DNA of 64,000 nt from UBA1926 sp002337215 (GCA_963973795.1 CAXBAF010000006.1:61691-125690), one strand, 5' to 3'. Positions 34,689-43,467 are shown, counted from the first letter of the stretch. Program-made: numbers and translations. The notes: generated from the sequence alone by a model not told the origin.

Positions 34689-35477
34689 TCAATTCATGCA
34701 GCCAGACGTGAATGCCGTCACGAACGCGCTGATGTCTTGAAGATCAAGGATCCCGTCGTCGTTCAGGTCGGCGTCGCCGCAGTCGATGAATGAGCCCGAG
34801 ATCTTGACGTTGTCAACGACCGCCCCCGCCGACGCGGAGAACCGGATCCACTCGGGGCTCACGATTTCGTTCTGCACCGGTCCCTGGTAGAGGACCTCGC
34901 CGTCGATCTCGATCCGCCAACGCTGAGCAACGGTGTTGTAATCCACGCGCACCTTGAGCAGCTCGCCGAGCGTGAACGGCGCGAGCTCGGGCAACGCCGT
35001 CGGACCCGACCCATAGGTGATCACACCAACGCTCGCGTCAGGGAAGCCCGATCCCATATAGAACCGATTGATCGCCGGCGCATCGAAGAACACTGTCAGA
35101 CCCGACTCGCCGATGAAGGACGCGTCGAACTCAAGCGTGTAGATGTCGTAGTCCGCGGCCGAGACACCGTTTGAGTTTTCGAGTTCCATCAACGCCTGTG
35201 CGTTGTTCGGGAAGATCCCGACGCCGTCGGTCATCGAACGCAGATCGAACACACCGTCGACCTGTGCCTCGTCCGCGGGGTCCGTGAGGAAATACCCGCT
35301 GAACCCTTGCCGAACCGCCGGCCCGGTATCCAGCGAAACGAAGTCGCCGAACGTGTGGAACGGCTCCGAGAAATCAATGTCATAAAGCAACTCACCGTCA
35401 CTGCTCCCGCCGGACGCGAGACCAGAAACCGCAACGACCGAACCAACAGCGACGAGTGTGCGCAGCGAAACCTTCAT
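34689..35477 (-). CDS. secreted concanavalin-like protein with dockerin type I repeat
   Basis: 262 residues. Signal peptide MKVSLRTLVAVGSVVAVSGLASG. The central domain is beta-rich (LEFDASFIGESGLTVFFD, RWRIEIDGEVLYQGPV, GAVVDNVKIS), suggesting a LamG/concanavalin-type jelly roll with no recognised catalytic residues. The C-terminus is a near-canonical dockerin repeat (DADLNDDGILDLQDISAFV) ending in GCMN. It is inserted, in reverse orientation, between rpsP and trmD. A purine-rich AAGGGGCT lies before the ATG. Likely a surface or carbohydrate-related protein. Confidence 0.75.
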   Translation of the reverse strand: MKVSLRTLVAVGSVVAVSGLASGGSSDGELLYDIDFSEPFHTFGDFVSLDTGPAVRQGFSGYFLTDPADEAQVDGVFDLRSMTDGVGIFPNNAQALMELENSNGVSAADYDIYTLEFDASFIGESGLTVFFDAPAINRFYMGSGFPDASVGVITYGSGPTALPELAPFTLGELLKVRVDYNTVAQRWRIEIDGEVLYQGPVQNEIVSPEWIRFSASAGAVVDNVKISGSFIDCGDADLNDDGILDLQDISAFVTAFTSGCMN

Positions 35478-35659
35478 GGTAGAGCCCCTTCATTCCGAAT
35501 CAGATATCCAATGGATGCGTCGAAAAGCAACCGATCGCTCACCGCCCGCTCCGGGACGGCCCCGCGTCAGGTGCCCGCCGCGTATCCTCACGCGGCCGAC
35601 GCTCAAGTCATGAGCGCAGACCAATTCGCGTTCTCACGCAGCCACGCAAGACTTTTTTC

Positions 35660-36439
35660 ATGCGCATCGACGTCCTCACAACCTTCCCCGAACTCTTCGC
35701 CACCGAGCCCCCCGCGCTCCTGGGCGTCAGCATCCCCAGACGCGCGATCGACGCGGGCGCCCTCGAGATCGCGCCGACCAACATCCGCGACCACACGCTC
35801 AGCAAGCACGACAAGACCGACCACCGCCCCTACGGAGGCGGGCCCGGCATGGTCATGACCTGCCAGCCGGTCTGGGATGCCGTCACCCACGCCGAATCGC
35901 AGGACCCGCGACCGGCAACCCGCATCCTCCTCACGCCCCAGGGCACACCGCTCACCCAGCCCCTCGCGCGAGATCTCGCGACAAAGCCCCGTCTCCTTCT
36001 TCTCTGTGGCCACTACGAGGGCATCGACGAACGCGTCATCCAACGCCTCGAACCCATCGAGATCAGCATCGGCGACTACATCCTCTCCGGAGGCGAACCC
36101 GCCGCCCTTGTCCTCATCGACGCGATCGCGCGTCTCCTCCCGGGCGTGCTCGGCCACACCGACTCCGCCGACCAGGATTCCTTCACCCCGCCCCCCGGCG
36201 AGAATCCCGACGGCTCCGCCATCAATCCCAAACTGCGCACCAAGTGGCTCGCTGAACTCGGCATCACCGACAACGCCCGCCTGCTCGACTGCCCGCACTA
36301 CACCCGCCCACGAGAGTGGGAGGGGATGCAGGTTCCCGAAGAACTCCTCTCGGGCGATCACAATGCCGTCGCCAAATGGCGCCTCGAACAGATGGTCGCC
36401 CGCACCCGCGCCCGCCGCCCCGACCTCCTCGGCGAATAG
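35660..36439 (+). CDS. trmD: tRNA (guanine-N1)-methyltransferase
   Basis: 259 residues, normal for TrmD. Family motifs are clear: MRIDVLTTFPELF at the start, RPYGGGPGMVM, the trefoil-knot SAM site CGHYEGIDERV and EISIGDYILSGGE, and LLDCPHYTRP. It methylates G37 of tRNAs that read CNN codons, preventing frameshifts; the tRNA-Leu nearby is a UAA reader and not among its targets. It is outside its usual rpsP-rimM-trmD-rplS operon. A hairpin follows its stop. Confidence 0.95.
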   Translation: MRIDVLTTFPELFATEPPALLGVSIPRRAIDAGALEIAPTNIRDHTLSKHDKTDHRPYGGGPGMVMTCQPVWDAVTHAESQDPRPATRILLTPQGTPLTQPLARDLATKPRLLLLCGHYEGIDERVIQRLEPIEISIGDYILSGGEPAALVLIDAIARLLPGVLGHTDSADQDSFTPPPGENPDGSAINPKLRTKWLAELGITDNARLLDCPHYTRPREWEGMQVPEELLSGDHNAVAKWRLEQMVARTRARRPDLLGE

Positions 36440-36460
36440 TCCAGCGACACGGTACCCACC

Positions 36461-36486
36461 AAAAGACCCCTCGCGAAAGCGAGGGG
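36461..36486 (-). terminator. hairpin copy 1 (CCCCTCGC family)
   Basis: CCCCTCGC, GAAA tetraloop, GCGAGGGG between the convergent trmD and yjbQ-like genes. Read on the minus strand it is followed by TCTTTT, so it serves the yjbQ-like gene; it may stop trmD transcripts as well. One of five similar elements in the window. Confidence 0.75.
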
Positions 36487-36489
36487 AAT

Positions 36490-36894
36490 TCACCCCACCT
36501 GCACCACCACCCGCCGCGCATGCGCCGCCCGCCGGTGCTCCCACACATAGATCCCCTGCCAGGTCCCCAGCACCATCCGCCCGTCCATCACCGGGATTGA
36601 GAGCGACACATCCGTCAGCGCTGCCCGGATATGACTCGGCATGTCGTCGGGTCCCTCCGCCGTGTGCGTGAAGTGGGGGTCTCCCTCAGGTACGTGCCGC
36701 TCGATCCAATCTTCCAGATCCCGCCGTGCGCTCGGGTCCGCGTTCTCCTGGATCGTCAGCGACGCCGATGTGTGCCGGATGAACACGGTGCACAGTCCAT
36801 CCTCAGCACCGCTCCGCGCGACAACCTCCCGCACACGATCCGTGATCTCGGTCAGCCCCTTTCCCCGCGTCTCGATGATCAATTCGTCAACCAT
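36490..36894 (-). CDS. YjbQ/UPF0047 family protein
   Basis: 134 residues, the usual family size. The conserved core TVFIRHTSASLTIQENADPS and the C-terminal DGRMVLGTWQGIYVWEHR mark UPF0047 (YjbQ). Some members have thiamine-phosphate synthase activity in vitro; the physiological role is unclear. The start is the ATG at 36894; the frame extends 11 codons upstream without similarity. It is convergent with trmD and not clearly in an operon. Confidence 0.9.
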   Translation of the reverse strand: MVDELIIETRGKGLTEITDRVREVVARSGAEDGLCTVFIRHTSASLTIQENADPSARRDLEDWIERHVPEGDPHFTHTAEGPDDMPSHIRAALTDVSLSIPVMDGRMVLGTWQGIYVWEHRRAAHARRVVVQVG

Positions 36895-36934
36895 TCCATA
36901 CCCTACGCAAATCAGGCCGACCACCAACGAAGAG

Positions 36935-36954
36935 CCCCTCGCGCAAGCGAGGGG
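36935..36954. repeat. hairpin copy 2 (CCCCTCGC family)
   Basis: CCCCTCGC, GCAA tetraloop, GCGAGGGG, just upstream of the yjbQ-like gene and 124 bp past the stop of the membrane-protein gene that is transcribed toward it. No clear T-run on either strand. Confidence 0.6.
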
Positions 36955-37077
36955 ACGCTTCTGCGTTGTTCAAACTCGGACGGGCTTCCAGGCCGTCTCT
37001 CCCACGTACATCTCTTCCCCGCCGGAGCCGGATGCCACCACTCGCCGCAGCGCGGCGCAGTGGTGGCGGTCCGAAAC

Positions 37078-38007
37078 TCAATAGTCGTAGTAGTCTTCCT
37101 CCCCCGATCCGCTCGATGCCTCGATCAACGCCGGCACACTCACCGCCGCCTGCGCGCCAACCAACCCAAGGCTCACCACCCCCGCGACCACCAGCCGCGC
37201 CCAGGTCGGCTTGCCTGCGAGCAACGCCGCCGTTCCGATCGCCACCGGTCCCGCACTCAGCAGCCCGAACATCACCCACCGTTCGCGATCCCCGAACCAA
37301 TGGCTCAGCGACAGCACGCCCAGGATCATGACCGCGATCGCCGGCGTCGTCCCAGCCAGCAGATCAGCATCCCGCCGCAGCAGGCCCGTCACCGCAAGCC
37401 CGAACGCCGCCGCCGCGATCGGGAACAACACCAGCGGCGCATTCGCCAGCCCCGCCGTTGCCCCGAGCGCCCCAGCCCCCACGACCAACCACACCAGCCC
37501 AGGCCCGCGCCATCCGGGGAGCACCTGCGCGCCCCGCGCCATCGCCCACGCCTGCACCCCAGCGATCACGCCGACCCCACCGATCCACGCCCACCGCTCT
37601 GTCTCTCCGATCAATGACGCGTGCAGCCCGCTCAGCACCGCCCACCCGACAAACCACCCGCCGGCCGCCGCCAGCACACCCAGCCCGATCGCTGACCGCC
37701 TGACGGGCGTGAGCACACCCGCGAGTCCAACCGCCAACGCCGCCAGCGCCATCGCCGGCACCCGGTGCGTCACCGACTGCTCCCAGAGCGAAACCTCGCT
37801 CTGCCACGCATACGAGCCGAGCACCACACCCCCGGCGAGCAGCAGCACGAAGAGCGCCCCAAGTGCCACCGGCCCGCGCCGCGACGACGCGGCTTCCTCG
37901 CTTTCCGCACGCTGTGCGCGCCCGAGCGCAACGCTCGCGATCAGCAGCACAACCACAGAAACCACCGCCGGCACCACCGCCGAGAGCACTATCTCACGCG
38001 TCCCCAT
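37078..38007 (-). CDS. multi-pass membrane protein, unknown function
   Basis: 309 residues with about nine or ten hydrophobic helices (for example IVLSAVVPAVVSVVVLLIASVAL, partly quoted, and GLVWLVVGAGALGATAGLA). Short loops, few charged residues, and an acidic/tyrosine-rich tail EEDYYDY. No transport or enzyme motif recognised. Stands alone between the hairpin repeat and yceI; no operon partner evident. Confidence 0.7.
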   Translation of the reverse strand: MGTREIVLSAVVPAVVSVVVLLIASVALGRAQRAESEEAASSRRGPVALGALFVLLLAGGVVLGSYAWQSEVSLWEQSVTHRVPAMALAALAVGLAGVLTPVRRSAIGLGVLAAAGGWFVGWAVLSGLHASLIGETERWAWIGGVGVIAGVQAWAMARGAQVLPGWRGPGLVWLVVGAGALGATAGLANAPLVLFPIAAAAFGLAVTGLLRRDADLLAGTTPAIAVMILGVLSLSHWFGDRERWVMFGLLSAGPVAIGTAALLAGKPTWARLVVAGVVSLGLVGAQAAVSVPALIEASSGSGEEDYYDY

Positions 38008-38143
38008 CGCTCAGCCTTTCGATCATCGGCCATCGCACATGAAAGCGGGCCCCAGGCCGACGCCGCCATACGCGCCGGCCCAGAGCCCGATCTTGTCAAC
38101 CAACTTACAGGTCCAAAGCGGGGCAGTAAAACCCAGTCGCGGT

Positions 38144-38809
38144 CTATTGCTTCACGCCCTCAACAAAGATCGTGATCTCAACCGTATTCCCGAGCCCGCC
38201 GTCCTCGCCGCCATCGTCGGCGAGATACGTCGTGATCCCGAAGTCCGACCGCTTGATCGAAAACGTCGCGTCGAACCCCGCGGTCTCCTTCCCACGGAAC
38301 GAACCGGTCCCGATCCAGTTCAACTCCGCCTCGATCGGCTTCGTCACACCGTGCAGTGTCAGATCACCCGCAAGCGAATACACCCCTGCCTTGTCCGTCG
38401 CCGTCACCGCTGAGCCGGTGAACGTCGCGACCGGGAACTGCCGGGCGTTAAAGAAATCCGCTGCTTGCAGGTGCTCGTCGCGCTTTTCGTTTCCCGTGTC
38501 AACCGATGCCACCGGGATCTCCGCCGTAAACGACGACGCGCCCAGGTCCGCCGGGTCAAACGTGAAGGAGCCGTCCAACTTGTTGAACCGCCCGCGAAAG
38601 TTTGACACGCCAGCGTGACGCACCTTGAACACAACACCAGAGTGCACCCCGTCAACGCGATAACTCGGCGCTGCCGCGAAGGCCTCCATGTCGATCGCCT
38701 CGGCGTGCGCAACCCCGCTCATCCCGCTGAACCCTGCCATACCGGCAGCCGCAAGACCCGCTGCCGCGAGCGAAGAGCAAATCACCGAACTGTTCCGTCG
38801 ACGAGCCAT
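38144..38809 (-). CDS. YceI-family periplasmic lipid-binding-like protein
   Basis: 221 residues with a long Ala/Gly-rich signal peptide (cut near GVAHA). The YceI lipocalin-like domain runs from YRVDGVHSGVVFKVRHAGVSNFRGRF to the end (landmarks VDGVHSGVVFKVRH, LTLHGVTKPIE, RSDFGI). It should bind an isoprenoid-like lipid in the periplasm. The ATG at 38809 has AGGAGG 7 bp upstream; a TTG two codons earlier is too close to that site. A 20-bp perfect palindrome lies upstream at 38980. Confidence 0.9.
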   Translation of the reverse strand: MARRRNSSVICSSLAAAGLAAAGMAGFSGMSGVAHAEAIDMEAFAAAPSYRVDGVHSGVVFKVRHAGVSNFRGRFNKLDGSFTFDPADLGASSFTAEIPVASVDTGNEKRDEHLQAADFFNARQFPVATFTGSAVTATDKAGVYSLAGDLTLHGVTKPIEAELNWIGTGSFRGKETAGFDATFSIKRSDFGITTYLADDGGEDGGLGNTVEITIFVEGVKQ

Positions 38810-38979
38810 ATTCAAGCCTCCTGTGACACCCGGGCCCCACGGCCTCCCGCCGGGCCCGATCCAATCCTGTCAAACCACGCCATTCGGCGGCCGACCATTC
38901 GGCAACCACAATGCCAATACGAAAACCAGCCCACAAAGCCGGTCACCGTCCGGGCGCACACAACACACGCCCGAGCCGC

Positions 38980-38999
38980 TTACCTGTTCGAACAGGTAA
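38980..38999. promoter_or_regulatory. perfect 20-bp palindrome, candidate operator
   Basis: TTACCTGTTCGAACAGGTAA is a perfect inverted repeat without loop, typical of a dimeric repressor site (TetR, MarR or LexA-like). It is in the 446-bp gap between divergent yceI (171 bp away) and the PtmE-like gene (256 bp away). The core GTTCGAAC is reminiscent of LexA boxes of other phyla but not identical. The rest of the gap has no gene. Confidence 0.6.
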
Positions 39000-39255
39000 A
39001 CAACATACCCCGGTTTTCGCCGTGCTATTCCCTCGCGATGCACGAAATCATCGGACGCTCGTCACCCCTCCGAAACCATAGCGACCCAAACACAATCATA
39101 TCAAACAGGCTCCAACGCAACGCCCGCACCGCCCGCCGGCCTCTCATACCCCGCGCCACAGCCTGTGCCGCAATACCTCCAACCCCCGCACCCGATCGGC
39201 CGATAAACCCAAGGCTCCACACCGATCAACGGCCCATCACCAGCCAAGACCACCA

Positions 39256-40392
39256 ATGCCCACCCGATCCCCATCAGCCCAGTCAGAGACACGCACCACG
39301 CTCCAGCGTGCCCGCGTCGCGCGCGAACTCCCCATGACCGACGCGGTCCGGGTGCTCGACGAGGGCCGCGTCGGCATCCTCGTCATCACCACCGACGACG
39401 GCGCCCTCCTGGGTACCCTCACCGACGGAGATATCCGCCGCGCCATCCTCGCGGGCCAGTCCTTCGACTGCACCGCCGACGAGTTCCTCCGAGGCAAGAA
39501 CAACCCGGTCTACCCGGAGCCCATCTGGCTCCCCGACTCCGCCTCCGAAGCCGACATGCTCGCGATCATGACCGAGCGAAAGATCCGCCACCTCCCCCTC
39601 CTCAACGACCGCTACACAGTCACCGATCTCGTCCGCCTCGAAGACCTGCTCCCCACACCAGGCGCCGCGCCCGAAACACCGCTCACCGCCGTCATCATGG
39701 CGGGCGGCCTCGGCACCCGCCTCTACCCGCTCACCAAAGACACACCAAAGCCCATGCTCCCCGTCGGGGGCAAGCCCCTCCTCGAACGCACCATCACCAA
39801 CCTCCGCAACGCGGGCGTCCGCGACGTCGTCGTCTCCACCCGCTACAAGGCCGACATCGTCGAAGAACACTTCAACGACGGCAGCGAGTTCGGCGTCCGC
39901 GTCGGCTATCTCAACGAGAACGCGCTCTCGCAGACCGGGCCCCTCGGCACCGCGGGCTCGCTCCGCCTCATGGACCGACCCGACGACACCCTCCTCGTGC
40001 TCAACGGGGATGTCCTCACCTCGCTCGACTACCGCGCCATGCGCACCTTCCATCAAGACCACGACGCGACGCTCACCGTCGCCGTCCGCAAGTACGAGAT
40101 CGCCGTCCCCTACGGCGTCGTCGACTGCGAAGGACCCCGCGTCACCACCCTCCGCGAAAAACCCACCTACACCAGCTTCGTCAACGCCGGCGTCTACCTC
40201 CTCGAACCCGAGGCCTTCGACCACCTCCCCGATTCCGATCAGCCTTTCAACATGACCGACCTCATCGAGAAGATCATCGAAGCGGGCGACACCGTCGTCA
40301 GCTTCCCCATCCACGAATACTGGCTCGACATCGGCCAACCCGAGGATTACCAAACCGCCCAACGCGACATCGCCGCCGGCCTCGCAAGCTAG
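39256..40392 (+). CDS. CBS-domain nucleotidyltransferase, PtmE-like sugar-1-P nucleotidylyltransferase
   Basis: 378 residues. Residues about 15-135 are a CBS pair (GTLTDGDIRRAI, DLVRLEDLL); residues about 140-375 are a nucleotidyltransferase with VIMAGGLGTRLYPLTKDTPKPMLPVGGKPLLER (landmarks GGLGTRL and KPMLP) and LNGDVLTSLD, the catalytic Asp. CBS plus GT fusion is characteristic of PtmE, the glucosamine-1-phosphate guanylyltransferase of legionaminic acid synthesis. It sits 84 bp before a LegB-like dehydratase. No clear ribosome site; start at 39256 retains the CBS domain. Confidence 0.82.
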   Translation: MPTRSPSAQSETRTTLQRARVARELPMTDAVRVLDEGRVGILVITTDDGALLGTLTDGDIRRAILAGQSFDCTADEFLRGKNNPVYPEPIWLPDSASEADMLAIMTERKIRHLPLLNDRYTVTDLVRLEDLLPTPGAAPETPLTAVIMAGGLGTRLYPLTKDTPKPMLPVGGKPLLERTITNLRNAGVRDVVVSTRYKADIVEEHFNDGSEFGVRVGYLNENALSQTGPLGTAGSLRLMDRPDDTLLVLNGDVLTSLDYRAMRTFHQDHDATLTVAVRKYEIAVPYGVVDCEGPRVTTLREKPTYTSFVNAGVYLLEPEAFDHLPDSDQPFNMTDLIEKIIEAGDTVVSFPIHEYWLDIGQPEDYQTAQRDIAAGLAS

Positions 40393-40476
40393 ATCCCATC
40401 ATGCCCGTCGACCCGGTTCCGACGGGTTCCTCGCCCGCAGAGGCCGGCGACTCTGACAGCAACCAGTGACGCAAAC

Positions 40477-41490
40477 ATGAACATCACCGACGAAAAAGTC
40501 CTGGTCACCGGCGCCGAAGGCTTCATCGGCTCCCACCTCACCGAAACCCTCCTGCGCAAGGGCTGCCACGTCCGCGCACTGGTCCTCTACAACTCATTCG
40601 ATTCCTGGGGTTGGCTCGATCACCTCGACCCGTCAACCCCAACCGACAACCTCGAAGTCATCCTCGCCGATGTCCGCGACGCGAGTGCTGTGGAGAACGC
40701 CGTCGCCGGGTGCCACACCGTCCTCCACCTCGCCGCCCTCATCGCGATTCCCTACTCCTACCGCGCCCCCCAGTCCTACATCGACACCAACGTGACCGGC
40801 ACGCACAACGTCGTCGCCGCCGCCCACAGGCACACGGTCGCCAAGGTCGTCCACACCTCCACCTCCGAGGTCTACGGCTCCGCCCAGTACACACCCATCG
40901 ACGAGGCCCACCCTTTCCAGCCCCAGTCCCCGTACAGCGCCTCCAAGATCGCCGCCGACCACATCGCCCTGTCCTACCACCACGCCTTCCAGACCCCCGT
41001 CGCCGTCGTCCGCCCCTTCAACACGTTCGGCCCGCGCCAATCCAACCGCGCCGTCATCCCAACCGTCATCACCCAAATAGCAAACGGTGCAACCGAGATC
41101 AAACTCGGTGCCCTCGTACCGCGCCGCGACTTCACCTACGCCACCGACACCGCCGAAGGCATCATCGCCGTCGCCGAGTCAGACAGAACAATGGGGGAGC
41201 ACATCAACCTGGGGACGGGATACGACGTCTCCATCGCCGAGACCGTCGACCTCATCAAAGACATCATGGGCTCATCCGCGACCGTCACCTGCGACCAACA
41301 ACGCCTCCGCCCCGAAGGCAGCGAGGTCGACCGCCTCCTCGCCTGCAACAAGAAAGCCCGCGACCTCACCGGCTGGACCCCCGAACTCGCCGGCCCCGAC
41401 GGTTTCCGCGATGCCATGACCCGCACCATCGACTGGTTCACCGACCCCACCAACCTCGCCCGCTACAAAGCCGACCAATACACCACCTGA
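40477..41490 (+). CDS. LegB-like NAD-dependent nucleotide-sugar 4,6-dehydratase
   Basis: 337 residues of the extended SDR family. NAD loop TGAEGFIGSHL (11-21), STSEVYGSA and catalytic YSASK (about 152-156) are present, with TNVTGTHNV between. The segment YNSFDSWGWLDH matches LegB (GDP-GlcNAc 4,6-dehydratase) rather than RmlB or GalE. With the PtmE-like gene upstream it would make the first committed intermediate of GDP-linked legionaminic acid. The other Leg enzymes are not in the window. Legionaminate decorates flagellin in other bacteria; flagellar genes lie 2 kb away. Confidence 0.88.
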   Translation: MNITDEKVLVTGAEGFIGSHLTETLLRKGCHVRALVLYNSFDSWGWLDHLDPSTPTDNLEVILADVRDASAVENAVAGCHTVLHLAALIAIPYSYRAPQSYIDTNVTGTHNVVAAAHRHTVAKVVHTSTSEVYGSAQYTPIDEAHPFQPQSPYSASKIAADHIALSYHHAFQTPVAVVRPFNTFGPRQSNRAVIPTVITQIANGATEIKLGALVPRRDFTYATDTAEGIIAVAESDRTMGEHINLGTGYDVSIAETVDLIKDIMGSSATVTCDQQRLRPEGSEVDRLLACNKKARDLTGWTPELAGPDGFRDAMTRTIDWFTDPTNLARYKADQYTT

Positions 41491-41518
41491 CCGCCCCCAG
41501 AGAACCCACCACAAAGAG

Positions 41519-41538
41519 CCCCTCGCGCGAGCGAGGGG
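41519..41538 (+). terminator. hairpin copy 3 (CCCCTCGC family), probable terminator after legB-like gene
   Basis: CCCCTCGC, GCGA tetraloop, GCGAGGGG, 28 bp after the stop of the dehydratase gene. Downstream bases are TGTCTCCTCCC, with no strong T-run. Confidence 0.55.
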
Positions 41539-41570
41539 TGTCTCCTCCCGCTTTCCCCATCTTCTTCTAG

Positions 41571-41609
41571 TGCCCAGTGCCCAGTGCCCAGTGCCTTGTG
41601 CCCAGTGCC
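41571..41609 (+). repeat. tandem heptanucleotide repeat (TGCCCAG)n
   Basis: Five and a half copies of TGCCCAG, the fourth changed to TGCCTTG, end 21 bp before the GTG start of the clamp-loader gene. It lies in the region where the frame of that gene is open but probably not translated. It is a candidate for copy-number variation. Confidence 0.85.
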
Positions 41610-41630
41610 TCCCCCCTCTACCCTACCCCC

Positions 41631-42773
41631 GTGGCCAAACGCACCCCCAAGAAACGCCCCCGCACCATCGAACTCGAGACCGACCCCGCGGCCGAGCTCG
41701 TCACACCCAAACTCGAACGCGACCTCGACCAGATCCTGGGACAAGAACGCGCCATCGAGACCCTCGACGCCGCCATCCAGTCGGGCCGAATCCACCACGC
41801 CTGGATCTTCCACGGCCCCGCCGGCGTCGGCAAATTCACCACCGCCCTCGCCTTCGCCGCCGCGATCCTCGACCCCGACACCACGCCCGACCTCTCAGGC
41901 CGCGTCCGCCCCGACCCCGACTCCCCAGTCCAGCGCCGCGCGCGCGAGGGCACCCACCCCGACCTCCATGTCATCCGCAAAGAACTCGCCCTCTTCAGCG
42001 ATAATGCCAGCGTCCGCTCCAGCAAGCAGATGACCATCGCCAAGGACGTCATCGACCAGCGCCTCCTCCAGCCCGCCTACCGCGCCGCCAACCTTACCGG
42101 AGGCCTCGCCAGCAAGGTCTTCATCGTCGACGAAGCCGAACTCCTCGACCGCTCGACCTCGAACGCCGTCTCCCAGAACGCCCTGCTGAAAACCCTCGAA
42201 GAGCCCCCCGAGGGCACCGTCATCATCCTCGTGACCAGCAGCGAAGATCGGCTCTTGCCCACGATCCGCAGCCGAGCCCAGCGCGTCGCGTTCTCGCCCC
42301 TCCCGGACGACGCGATGCAGACCTGGCTCACCCAGTCAGAACTCAACCCGGGACATCACGCCGACTGGCTCCTCGCCTACGCCGCGGGTTCGCCGGGTCG
42401 CCTCACCGAAGCCGTCAGCACCAATCTCGCCGCCTGGCACACCGCCCTCGCCCCCGCCCTCAGCGCAGCAGACCACGGCCGCTACGACCCGATGCTCGCA
42501 CCGACGATGCACGCACTCGTTGACGACTGGGCCAAGGCATGGGTCGAGCAGGACGACAAACGCAGCAAGGACGCCGCCAACCGCATGGCGCTCGACCGCC
42601 TCTTCAACATGATCGCCGAGCACGCGCGCACCAACCTGGCCGAGCCGAAACTCGCCCCCCGTGCCCTCAATCAAATAGAAGCCGTCGGCCGAGCCGAGAC
42701 CCGCCTCCGCGCCAACGTCCAGCCCGCGCTCGTCCTCGAGGGCCTCGCCGCCGACCTCCCCGTCGGCGGATAG
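41631..42773 (+). CDS. DNA polymerase III delta'/DnaX-like clamp-loader ATPase
   Basis: 380 residues read from the GTG at 41631. Walker A is GPAGVGKFTTA (about 47-57), Walker B-like KVFIVDEAELLDRS, then NALLKTLEEPPEGTVIILVTSSEDRLLPTIRSR (landmarks LLKTLEEPP and IRSR, the arginine-finger region) shared by HolB and DnaX. The usual zinc-binding cysteines of HolB are replaced, and the C-terminus is weakly conserved. It likely is the delta' subunit. A longer frame (to 41577) runs through the heptamer repeat and is not preferred. It is convergent with fliS. Confidence 0.82.
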   Translation: MAKRTPKKRPRTIELETDPAAELVTPKLERDLDQILGQERAIETLDAAIQSGRIHHAWIFHGPAGVGKFTTALAFAAAILDPDTTPDLSGRVRPDPDSPVQRRAREGTHPDLHVIRKELALFSDNASVRSSKQMTIAKDVIDQRLLQPAYRAANLTGGLASKVFIVDEAELLDRSTSNAVSQNALLKTLEEPPEGTVIILVTSSEDRLLPTIRSRAQRVAFSPLPDDAMQTWLTQSELNPGHHADWLLAYAAGSPGRLTEAVSTNLAAWHTALAPALSAADHGRYDPMLAPTMHALVDDWAKAWVEQDDKRSKDAANRMALDRLFNMIAEHARTNLAEPKLAPRALNQIEAVGRAETRLRANVQPALVLEGLAADLPVGG

Positions 42774-42791
42774 TCCCTTTCTCCGATTCGC

Positions 42792-43313
42792 TCAGGCTTG
42801 GATACTCAGCGGCGTATGCCCACCGTCCTCCGCCAGCCCCCCAGCGAGCCCATGCACCGATCCCGACCCGGGCATCGCGTGCGGCCCCGCCGGAACCGTC
42901 CCGCCGCCCATCGCCGGCCGCATCGCCGGGTGCGCCGCATCTTCTTTCCCCAGCTTCTCCATCAGCAGCGCCCAGGTCTCCCGCTCATACGCGATCAGCT
43001 CGATCGCCTTGTCCAGGCGCGGGATGTCCTTGTCGAAGCTCGACTCGACCAGTTCCTGGTAGATGAACAGATACAGCCCCCGCACCTTCTCGGCGAGCTC
43101 GGGATCGTTCTCAGGACGGATCCCGTTGATCAGTTCGAGAATGATGTTCCTGCACGAGGTAAACCCGTTGAAGGACTGCTCATAGTCCTTCCTGCCCAGC
43201 CCTTCCCGCGCTTGGTTGGCGAACTTGATCGCGCCATCCAACAGCAGCAGCCGAAGCTCGGCCGGGCTCGCCGTCATCACCTTCGTCCTGAGATACGCAT
43301 TGGACTCGTTCAT
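42792..43313 (-). CDS. fliS: flagellar secretion chaperone FliS
   Basis: 173 residues. The FliS four-helix core (NAYLRTKVMTASPAELRLLLLDGAIKFANQA onward; landmarks ASPAELRLLL and SFNGFTSCRNIILELIN) occupies about 1-125. The last 45 residues are a Gly/Ala/His/Pro-rich tail absent from the Salmonella protein. It keeps flagellin unpolymerised until export. It sits directly downstream of fliD in the same orientation, the usual arrangement. Confidence 0.9.
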   Translation of the reverse strand: MNESNAYLRTKVMTASPAELRLLLLDGAIKFANQAREGLGRKDYEQSFNGFTSCRNIILELINGIRPENDPELAEKVRGLYLFIYQELVESSFDKDIPRLDKAIELIAYERETWALLMEKLGKEDAAHPAMRPAMGGGTVPAGPHAMPGSGSVHGLAGGLAEDGGHTPLSIQA

Positions 43314-43467
43314 GCCGCTCCGTATCGGACGACCCCGCCCGCGACTAAACCCGAACGAGGGATTTCATCCCCGAAATCTTCCAGCATCCCCAACCCGCGC
43401 AGCCGGCCCCTTTGAACCGCCCCGAGGGGCATCAGCCGCACCTGCCAAACCCGCCCAACGAATCCAA

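Noticed and set aside
41577..41630. An ATG start for the clamp-loader gene in the heptamer repeat.
   Set aside because: The N-terminal 18 residues would be encoded by a tandem repeat and have no similarity; the GTG at 41631 is preferred.
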